DNA of 59,522 nt from Planctomycetota bacterium (GTDB taxonomy: Bacteria; Planctomycetota; SZUA-567; JAFGGJ01). Positions 52,757-59,522 of the stretch are shown here, piece by piece. Each line of letters begins with the position of its first letter. Position 1 is the stretch's first letter. The notes beneath the pieces are model-generated. The model was not told the DNA's origin. It worked only from the letters and a program-made list of their open reading frames with translations, and made no database searches. The DNA lies in assembly GCA_016930595.1 (NCBI GenBank), contig JAFGGJ010000081.1, positions 1 through 59,522 on the forward strand, read 5' to 3'. A program made the position numbers and the translations under genes.

Positions 52757-55700
52757 ATGAAACTTATGCGGACTATCGCCATCGCACTGGTTCTTGGCGG
52801 CTTCTGCGGTGTGGCGCAGGCAGCCACCGTCACTTTTGATTGGTGGACCGGCGCCGGAGGCGACCAGTTGTTCAGCAATTCGGGCAACTGGGCCAGCGGG
52901 AAGACTCCCGGCGCAAACACCAACGTTCTGTTCGATGCGGATGGAATGACGGACTGCATTATAGACGGAACGTTTACCGTCAAGAGCTTTGCTGTTGACG
53001 GCGGCACTTTCCTGGGTTATGGCGCATACGAACACAATATTTATCTTCCTGCCGGGAGCTGGCTTACAGTCAACAGCATTTTCGACATGGCGGGCACTCT
53101 TGAAGTTGAAGGCAAGCTTACGCTGGTTCCGGTAACGACCTACATTTCTGAAGATACCGACAGGGACGGGAATTTCGTGCTCGGTCCCGGCGGCGTTCTG
53201 CAACTCGCTCCCGGGACTACTCTCATTTCGGAGGTCGATACGACATTTACCGTTGCGGGGACAACCGTCAAACCCGCCATGATACAATCCACGTTGTCAC
53301 TGATAGGGGGGCTTGAGCTGTGCGGCAACGTCTGGCTTGAGAACCTCGCCATCAACCACTTGGGGAACACGGGGCTGGAATTGCTAAGTGACGCCCCGTC
53401 CAGCGTTTATGCCAAGAATCTGACGTTCAACAGTTCGGGCGCCACGACGTCGGGAAGCCAGTACCTGTATGTCGACGGCACTGCGTGGGAGGGATATATT
53501 TTCGACGGGTTCCGCTTCGTTGACGGCGGGGGGACTTCCGATCCTTCTTACACCGTTGAGAGCCAGCAGCACATAACGTTCCGCCATTACGCCACCGGGG
53601 CGGGGGATTTCTACGGCGACGCTTCCGAAGACCCGGCTACCGGGGCAAACGTCACGTGGGAACCGGCCGATCTTCTTGTCCAGTCTGTCGTTCCTTCAAA
53701 TTCCAACCCGCAGGTAAACGATACCATTTCGGTCTCCGTGACGGTAAGAAACGCCGGCTCAGCCCCTGTATCCAATTTTGCAGTGGACCTGTTCTACAAC
53801 GAAGCCGCCGCCCCGTCCGTCGGCGACACCGGCGACCTGCGGCGCACAGTGCTCTCGCTCAACCCCGGAGCTTCCACGGTTGTCACGTTTCCCAACATCA
53901 CGTCGACGGTGGCGGAAACCTGGGACATGTATGCCATCGTCGATACCGACAACGTGATCGTGGAAATAGACGAGACCGTCAACAATGTCGGAGGACCGGC
54001 GCACGTTGTCTGGAGTTCGGCGGGTCTCCAGCCGGATCTGACCATCACCGGCATAACGCCGTCCAGCGCTACGCCCGACGCCGGCAGCACCATATCAGTC
54101 GATGTGGCCGTGACCAATAACGGCACCAGCGACGTGGGGTCGTTCCGCGTGGATCTGTTCTATGACCGCGCGACAGCCCCCGGCATCGGCGACATCGGCA
54201 ACCAGAATAAAACGGTCGCAGGGCTGGCCGCCGGCAATTCAACAGTTGTGACCTTCACGGGTGTTACGAACCCGGTCCCGGACGACTGGAACATGTACGC
54301 CATCGTCGATACGCTGGACAGCGTAGCCGAAAGCGACGAAACCAACAACATAGACGGGCCCCAAAGCGTCCAGTGGCGCGGCGTGGATCTCAAGATCGCC
54401 AGCATCGCGCCTTCGAACTCCAGCCCCGTGATCGGCGACACCATTTCCATCGACGTCACCGTGGAAAACCAGGGCAACGTTGCTTCGGCCGCCTTCTGGG
54501 TGGGCCTGTTTGAGAACGAGAGTCCTCCGCCCGCGCCCGGCGACGCGGCGGACGACAGTATTTCCGTAGCCACTCTCGATCCCGGAGCGTCAACAATCAT
54601 TACTTTCAACGGAGTGACCACGACCACGGCCGGCATCTGGAACACCTACGTTATCGCTGACAACGCACTGGATATCGCCGAATACAATGAAACGAACAAC
54701 ATGAGCGGACCGGTCAACATCAACTGGCGCGCTCCCGACCTTATCGTAACCAGCATCACTCCATCCAATTCCAGCCCCACTGCGGGCGACACTATTTCCG
54801 TGGACGTGGCCGTCAAGAACCAGGGCAACGCCGACGCCGGTTCTTTCGACGTAGGCCTGTTCTACAACCTTGGCGCAGCTCCATCGCCCGGCGACAGCGC
54901 CGACCAGACGCAGAACGTGGTCTCTCTCGCCGCCGGCATTGAAACAGTTGTAACCTTTACCGGCATAACGAATCTCTCCGCCGAAACCTGGCAGATGTAC
55001 GCCATAGCCGACAACGCGACGCCGCCTGGCGACGTAGCCGAATCGAACGAGGCTAACAATGTCAAAGGACCGGTGGAAGTGATCTGGGGCTCGGCCGGCA
55101 CCAGCCCGGACCTCATTATCGTATCGGTCGTGCCATCGAACGCCGACCCGGCCATCGGAGAACTCATTGACGTTGCTGTGACCGTCGAAAACCAGGGTGA
55201 CGCCGACGCGGGCGCTTTTCTGGTCGCCCTGTTTTACGATGAAGCCGCCCCTCCCGCTGTCGGCGCTGTTGCGGACATGACCAGTGACGTCTCTTCTCTT
55301 GCGGCCGGCAACCAGACCGTCGTCACTTTTCAGGATGTCACCAATTCCACTGTGGAAGTCTGGTCCAGCTACGCTATTGCGGACAATACCGACGCAATAA
55401 CCGAGTCCGACGAGGACAATAACGTTTCGAGCGCGGCGACGATCACGTGGCACGCCCCCGACCTGCGGATACTTTCCATCACTCCTTCGCTCACCAACCC
55501 TGACCTGACGGATACGATATCCGTAGACGTAGTTGTCAGAAACGACGGCGATGCCGACGCCGGCTCTTTCGACGTCGGCCTGTTCCTCGACCGCGGGGTT
55601 GCCCCCAACGTCGGAGACCCGGCCGACCGCACGGAAAACGTCGCTTCGCTGGCCGCCGCCACCCAGACGACGGTGACTTTCACCGGCATAACCGGTTCCG

Positions 55701-57598
55701 CCATTGAAACATGGTTCACCTACGCCGCCGTTGACAACGGCCTCGACATCGATGAATCCAACGAAACCAATAACACCTTCGGACCTTCCAGCATCACCTG
55801 GCACGGTGCGGATCTGGTTATCGCTTCGGTGGTTCCGTCGGACTCCAGTCCGACCACCAGCGATACCATTTCTGTGGACGTAACGATAAGGAACCTCGGC
55901 GACCGCGACGCCACCAACTTTGACATTGAACTCTTCTATAACCGGGCCAGCGCTCCTTCCGTAGGCCAGGCCGGCGACGCCACCGAAAACGTGGCGCTGC
56001 TCGGAGCCGGCTCTCTTACGGTCGTTACTTTCACCGGTATAACCAACGCCGTGGAAGAAGTCTGGAAGTCCTGGGCCATCGTGGACAACGGTACCGTTGT
56101 GACCGAGGGCAACGAAAGCAACAACATAGGCGGCCCCGCCACCATCACCTGGGGAGCGCCCCTGGTACCGGACCTTGTCATTGTTTCCATCGTGCCTTCC
56201 GATGCCGCGCCCAACACCGGCGACACGATATCCGTGGACGTCACCATTGCCAACAACGGCACCGCCGACGCCTCCCTGTTCGACGTCGGGCTTTATTACG
56301 ACCTTGGAGCCCCCCCCACAACGGCAACAACGGCCGACCAGACCAAGAGCGTCGGCACCGTGGCGGCGGGCAATCAGAAAGTACTTACGTTCACGGGCAT
56401 AAGCAGCGCCGCGGCCGCCGTATGGGACATGTATGCCTTTGTGGATAACAGCGACGTGATCGTAGAATCCAACGAAAACAACAACACTGCCGGCCCCGTA
56501 CAGGTCAACTGGGGTGCCGTTACCGGTATTACCGTGCTGGTACCTAACGGCAGCGAGACGTGGGAATCATCCACGACACAGCAGATTGAATGGGAGTTCG
56601 TCGGCAACACGGGCGGTCTTAACGTTTCCGTCGAATACAGTCTGAACAACGGCTCCGACTGGACGGTCATAACGCCGTCCACGGCGGACGACGGCACCTA
56701 TGACTGGGAAATCCCGCTGGCCGATTCCACCGAATGCCTCGTGCGCGTTACGTCCGAAGGCGGATCTTACAGCGACGAAAGTGACTCTACGTTCACCATC
56801 GAACCCGTGGGAATAGGCAAGCCTAATCTCAAGATCGTCTCCATTTCGCCGAGCAATTCCGTACCCAATGCCGGTGACACGATCAGCGTGGACGTGACTG
56901 TGCGCAACATCGGCAACGCGGCTTCGGGCCTGTTCTACGTGGACCTGTTCCACAACAGGTCTTCCGTTCCCGCCGTGGGGGAGACCGGCGACCAGTCCCA
57001 GTCGCAGGCGTTTCTTGCCGCAGGCAGCGAAGCCAATATTGTTTTCAACAGCGTAACGAGCGCCGGTCCGGGGACATGGGAGATGTATGCCATCGTCGAC
57101 ACGCAGGGATACGTTGTGGAATCCAATGAAGGCGACAACATTGCCGGGCCCGTGCAGATAGGCTGGAGCACGATGGTGGACTCGTTCAACGTCACCTCGC
57201 CGAACGGATTCGAAGTCCTCAGCCAGGGCGCCACGCACCAGATTACCTGGACATGGACCGGCTCCCCGGGAGCGCTGGTCAACATAGAGCTCAGCACCGA
57301 CGGCGGCGCAACGTGGAGCGAAGCCGTAAGCAATACGCTCAATGACGGCGACCATGCGTGGGCCGTGCCGCTGATATCTTCCGCCGACTGCCGCCTGAGA
57401 ATAAGCAATTCGACGGGGTCAGTAACCGATGTCAGTGACGACGTGTTCGCCATACAGAAGGCGGCGCTGACGTTCTTTGGCGGCGGGTGTTCCGGAGGAC
57501 AGGGCGGCGGGGAAACCGCTGTCGGGCAGATGCTCATCCTCGGGTGCTTCCTTGCGGCCGCCATGGCGCTCAGGAAACGTACCCGACGGAACGCTTGA
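52757..57598 (+). CDS. Giant secreted CARDB-repeat protein with C-terminal sorting signal
   Basis: A 1613-residue exported protein. ATG 52757 follows AGGAGG (52744-52749) and gives a clear signal peptide (MKLMRTIAIALVLGGFCGVA). After a beta-helical N-terminal region (about 20-300) come nine CARDB (cell-adhesion-related) repeats of about 115 residues, each opening like DLIVTSITPSNSSPTAGDTI. Between the eighth and ninth, and after the ninth, are two PNG-SET-type beta-sandwich domains (VLVPNGSETWESSTTQQIEW; SPNGFEVLSQGATHQITW). The end, FFGGGCSGGQGGGE then LILGCFLAAAMALRKRTRR, is a Gly/Cys motif plus membrane helix plus basic tail, a sorting-signal layout. Likely an adhesion or matrix protein. 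Confidence 0.85.
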   Translation: MKLMRTIAIALVLGGFCGVAQAATVTFDWWTGAGGDQLFSNSGNWASGKTPGANTNVLFDADGMTDCIIDGTFTVKSFAVDGGTFLGYGAYEHNIYLPAGSWLTVNSIFDMAGTLEVEGKLTLVPVTTYISEDTDRDGNFVLGPGGVLQLAPGTTLISEVDTTFTVAGTTVKPAMIQSTLSLIGGLELCGNVWLENLAINHLGNTGLELLSDAPSSVYAKNLTFNSSGATTSGSQYLYVDGTAWEGYIFDGFRFVDGGGTSDPSYTVESQQHITFRHYATGAGDFYGDASEDPATGANVTWEPADLLVQSVVPSNSNPQVNDTISVSVTVRNAGSAPVSNFAVDLFYNEAAAPSVGDTGDLRRTVLSLNPGASTVVTFPNITSTVAETWDMYAIVDTDNVIVEIDETVNNVGGPAHVVWSSAGLQPDLTITGITPSSATPDAGSTISVDVAVTNNGTSDVGSFRVDLFYDRATAPGIGDIGNQNKTVAGLAAGNSTVVTFTGVTNPVPDDWNMYAIVDTLDSVAESDETNNIDGPQSVQWRGVDLKIASIAPSNSSPVIGDTISIDVTVENQGNVASAAFWVGLFENESPPPAPGDAADDSISVATLDPGASTIITFNGVTTTTAGIWNTYVIADNALDIAEYNETNNMSGPVNINWRAPDLIVTSITPSNSSPTAGDTISVDVAVKNQGNADAGSFDVGLFYNLGAAPSPGDSADQTQNVVSLAAGIETVVTFTGITNLSAETWQMYAIADNATPPGDVAESNEANNVKGPVEVIWGSAGTSPDLIIVSVVPSNADPAIGELIDVAVTVENQGDADAGAFLVALFYDEAAPPAVGAVADMTSDVSSLAAGNQTVVTFQDVTNSTVEVWSSYAIADNTDAITESDEDNNVSSAATITWHAPDLRILSITPSLTNPDLTDTISVDVVVRNDGDADAGSFDVGLFLDRGVAPNVGDPADRTENVASLAAATQTTVTFTGITGSAIETWFTYAAVDNGLDIDESNETNNTFGPSSITWHGADLVIASVVPSDSSPTTSDTISVDVTIRNLGDRDATNFDIELFYNRASAPSVGQAGDATENVALLGAGSLTVVTFTGITNAVEEVWKSWAIVDNGTVVTEGNESNNIGGPATITWGAPLVPDLVIVSIVPSDAAPNTGDTISVDVTIANNGTADASLFDVGLYYDLGAPPTTATTADQTKSVGTVAAGNQKVLTFTGISSAAAAVWDMYAFVDNSDVIVESNENNNTAGPVQVNWGAVTGITVLVPNGSETWESSTTQQIEWEFVGNTGGLNVSVEYSLNNGSDWTVITPSTADDGTYDWEIPLADSTECLVRVTSEGGSYSDESDSTFTIEPVGIGKPNLKIVSISPSNSVPNAGDTISVDVTVRNIGNAASGLFYVDLFHNRSSVPAVGETGDQSQSQAFLAAGSEANIVFNSVTSAGPGTWEMYAIVDTQGYVVESNEGDNIAGPVQIGWSTMVDSFNVTSPNGFEVLSQGATHQITWTWTGSPGALVNIELSTDGGATWSEAVSNTLNDGDHAWAVPLISSADCRLRISNSTGSVTDVSDDVFAIQKAALTFFGGGCSGGQGGGETAVGQMLILGCFLAAAMALRKRTRRNA

Positions 57599-57705
57599 AA
57601 CACCCGGTGCCGCGGAAACACCGGGGTATGCCGGGACTGAGGGCGGCTTTCTGCGTTACCGCCGAACCTGCGAGTGCTGCCGTTTCCATTTGCCGAGCGA
57701 TTGGT

Positions 57706-58293
57706 TCAGAAACGGCATTCCAGCGACAACATGGCGTTGAGGCCCGGGGCATCGATACCCGAGCCATGTATCCTGTAACGGACATCCTCCAGGTTCATGA
57801 GGCCCGCGTTAATCGATAGATTTTCGTTGACGTTAACGCCGCCCCGAAGGTTCAAGGTCGCCCAGCCGGACGTCCCCCCCGCAGGGATACGGACATCAGA
57901 AACATCACCCGAAGAAAGCCGGTCCTGCCTGGCGGCCCATTGCATGAAAAACTCGCTCCACCACCGGCCCGAGTCCTGTTCAACCCTGACGCCGGCCGTG
58001 CCGTTGAACGGCGGTATCCGTGTCACTGGCTCATTATCAGTCTCGTTCCGGCCGTAGGTGTACGCTATCGTTCCGAACACCCGCATGGATGTGTTGCCGT
58101 TCGAATAAACCTCCCGGTCCAGCTCGACTTCGACCCTGGCAGCAACGTTGACCGCTGCCATAACATCAATTGTCATGTACATCAAGGCTATTGCGGGCCC
58201 GAGTAGGTTCCTTTCTTGACAGGCTTCCATGGCATCAATGAGCTCCTGATATATCGCCCGCAGCAGCTTTTCTTTCTCAGCAGAAATCGGCAC
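57706..58293 (-). pseudogene. Chimeric frame: N-terminus of a small cytoplasmic protein joined to a TonB-receptor tail
   Basis: GTG 58293 opens a 195-residue frame. The first 49 residues (VPISAEKEKLLRAIYQELID, then LLGPAIALMYMTIDVMAAVN) look like the start of an unrelated small soluble protein, possibly HEPN-like. From about residue 50 (nt about 58146) the sequence becomes the C-terminal strands of a TonB-dependent receptor (MRVFGTIAYTYGRNETDNEP, WWSEFFMQWAARQDRLSSGD) ending in Phe. The two parts differ in base composition. It is probably a recombination or deletion scar, or an assembly join, so neither gene is intact. It starts 1 bp after the stop of the next gene. Confidence 0.7.
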
Positions 58294-58294
58294 A

Positions 58295-58906
58295 CTAGCC
58301 GTCCTTGTCTTTCTTCGCACGTCCGGCCTTCTGGCCCCGTACATACCCAATCCAATACGCAAAGGCAATCAGAACTGCGCTGACCACAACCGCCCACCAA
58401 TACATCCCTCCGGGGCGAATGGTTGGCAGTATTCGATAGGTGTAGACGAGTAGTAGTGTGATCAGCAGCAAGGTAAACAACACGTACGCCCACATCCATG
58501 GGGTCGTAAACGGCTCGAAGACAGGGACGTGGCCCTTTTCGGGGCGTTTGTGTCTTTTTGCCTCTGTGAACTCGGCCATTTCCATGAAGTAGTGTTTCCA
58601 GTTCTTGTCCGTCATGTTTGCGCGCTGAAATGCCAATTCGAATACGCAGAAGATGGCAAAAACAACAAAGAGACCCGTGAGTAGAAGCCACCACGGTACT
58701 GCGGCCTCGAAAACGGTGCTTCTTTGATCAACCACGTAGTAGAGAATGGCGAGGCCGCCCCAGAAGGCAAGCTTTATCTTCCACTCTGCGAGCCGCCTGT
58801 TGTCAAAGCCAGTTTGCGTTATCTTGGCTAGTTCGATGTAGCCTTTGGCTTTCTCGGGGTCCTGTAGCTCCTGCTGCCCGGCACTGTCGTTTTTCTTAGT
58901 CGCCAT
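58295..58906 (-). CDS. Four-TM membrane protein of unknown function
   Basis: A 203-residue protein. ATG 58906 has AGGAGG just upstream, so the longer frame to 58945 is rejected. After a charged N terminus (about 1-45) there are four hydrophobic segments: LAFWGGLAILYYVV (about 46-60), VPWWLLLTGLFVVFAIFCVF (about 70-90), MWAYVLFTLLLITLLLVYTY (about 138-157) and YWWAVVVSAVLIAFAYWIGY (about 169-188), then a Lys-rich tail. I do not recognise the family. It is paired by a 1-bp gap with the truncated small-protein frame downstream and has lower GC than the main window, consistent with transfer. Confidence 0.75.
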   Translation of the reverse strand: MATKKNDSAGQQELQDPEKAKGYIELAKITQTGFDNRRLAEWKIKLAFWGGLAILYYVVDQRSTVFEAAVPWWLLLTGLFVVFAIFCVFELAFQRANMTDKNWKHYFMEMAEFTEAKRHKRPEKGHVPVFEPFTTPWMWAYVLFTLLLITLLLVYTYRILPTIRPGGMYWWAVVVSAVLIAFAYWIGYVRGQKAGRAKKDKDG

Positions 58907-59011
58907 GTCTTCCTCCTGACCTGATACTATAACCGCGGAAAGCATGGGGTTCCAGTCGCTCGGAGCTATGATTTACTTAGGCAAAGGCTCTGAGGCGGAA
59001 AGGAGGCCCCC

Positions 59012-59322
59012 ATGCTCTACGCAGGTATAGATCTTCATCGTCGTTTCATGATTGTAGCCGTTGAAGACAAGCAAGGCAAGCTTCTGCATTCAAACCGTTT
59101 CGAATGCCGGGAGGCAGACAAGATCAGAACGTTTTTCAGCCGTATTGGGGCATTCAGGGCAGTAATAGAGTCATCTTCCAGTTACAGGTGGCTCTACGAT
59201 CTGATAGCTCCCTAAGGAAACGCTCGGGGAACAAGATAGCGCGAGTAGCTGCGGCCAGGAAGGTGGCTGAAATCTGCTGGAAGAGACTGATGCGTTGGCA
59301 CAGGGAACATCAGGTGGCATAG
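59012..59322 (+). mobile_element. IS110-family transposase remnant
   Basis: The N-terminal 67 residues (MLYAGIDLHRRFMIVAVEDK, then AVIESSSSYRWLYDLIAP) match the RuvC-like DEDD domain of IS110 transposases, with the first Asp and a Glu visible. After the stop at 59213-59215 another frame carries what looks like the C-terminal end (GNKIARVAAARKVAEICWKR). Most of the protein, including the second catalytic domain, is gone, so this is an internally deleted copy. A ribosome binding site GGAAAGGAGG precedes the ATG. Confidence 0.75.
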
Positions 59323-59412
59323 AAATATATCCGTGCATACACAGGATGGCTCGGCCCGCTTTGGGGGCTGGCGAAGACACGCATGCGCCGTTGACCTGAT
59401 TGGGTGAGCCTT

Positions 59413-59478
59413 CCGTGCAAAGTAATCTGCATGATCCCAAAAGGATCGGTGCGAATGGGTGCCTACATAAATGCACGG
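59413..59478 (+). ncRNA. Structured non-coding segment beside the IS110 remnant
   Basis: CCGTGCA (59413-59419) can pair with TGCACGG (59472-59478), enclosing a hairpin GATCC-CAAAA-GGATC (59433-59447). It lies in the non-coding stretch after the transposase remnant and just before a ribosome binding site. IS110 elements encode bridge RNAs in a non-coding end, which this might represent; a leader structure of the next gene is the alternative. Confidence 0.35.
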
Positions 59479-59496
59479 GTACTATAGGAGGTGGCT

Positions 59497-59522
59497 GTGA
59501 ACACAGACTTTGATGAAGCTCC
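59497..59522 (+). CDS. Start of a gene cut by the window edge
   Basis: GTG 59497 lies 5 bases after AGGAGG (59486-59491) and opens VNTDFDEA before the window ends. Too short to identify. Confidence 0.4.

Noticed and set aside
1..59522. CRISPR array, rRNA operon, replication origin
   Set aside because: No regularly spaced direct repeats, rRNA signatures or DnaA-box clusters were seen on reading the window.

Overview
The window is high-GC bacterial chromosomal DNA, essentially fully coding, with features typical of the PVC superphylum (Planctomycetes/Lentisphaerae) or a related metagenomic lineage such as Hydrogenedentes. The evidence is a uroporphyrinogen-decarboxylase-like methyltransferase beside an AraC regulator, a Gfo/Idh/MocA oxidoreductase, a Cys-type sulfatase, secreted parallel beta-helix and TIM-barrel glycosidases, two membrane Ser/Thr kinases carrying DUF1080 or SUMF1-like domains, a DUF58/BatA/VWA cluster, and a TonB-receptor fragment. 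Taxonomy is an inference from gene content only.

Layout. 0-5 kb: AraC regulator divergent from the UroD-like gene, a secreted beta-helix protein and a lower-GC FRG-domain gene. 5-10 kb: mnmG divergent from class II aldolase, then a 2H phosphoesterase and an oxidoreductase. 10-18 kb (minus): a DprA/SLOG-like two-domain protein, a secreted glycosidase-like protein, a kinase with DUF1080 domains and a GH110-like protein. 18-26.5 kb (plus): an overlapping DUF58-BatA-VWA-DUF4175-like operon and an OYE-type oxidoreductase. 26.5-31.8 kb: a glycosidase-like gene divergent from glnA, whose upstream region has a near-ideal sigma-54 promoter and two tandem palindromes; then a response regulator of the NtrC family whose AAA+ motifs are all degenerate. 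31.8-36.8 kb (minus): sulfatase, MBL hydrolase, PHP phosphoesterase, thioredoxin, holA. 36.8-40 kb (plus): a P-type-ATPase-like protein lacking catalytic motifs, a STAS protein and a zincin. 40-42.5 kb (minus): DUF2344, rng, rplU. 42.7-48.8 kb (plus): DUF2089/membrane/SHOCT-like trio, a nitrilase-ECF sigma-anti-sigma operon, hisS and tRNA-His. 49-57.6 kb (plus): a kinase with a SUMF1-like domain, a putative lipoprotein and a giant CARDB-repeat surface protein. 57.7 kb to the end: a chimeric reading frame (small cytoplasmic protein joined to a TonB-receptor tail), a four-TM protein and an IS110 remnant, which look like a recombined or mobile segment.

Several promoters can be read directly (TTGACA-like and TATAAT-like boxes at 16-18 bp), including two that imply leaderless mRNAs and one embedded in the 3' end of hisS that would serve tRNA-His. 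The most interesting signals are the glnA control region with its degenerate NtrC-like neighbour, the SLOG plus ADP-ribosyltransferase-like fusion at 10-11 kb, the pseudo-P-type ATPase at 37-38 kb, and the rearranged right end with a structured non-coding segment. Strand composition (GC skew) switches sign several times independently of gene direction, which suggests past inversions or assembly joins.
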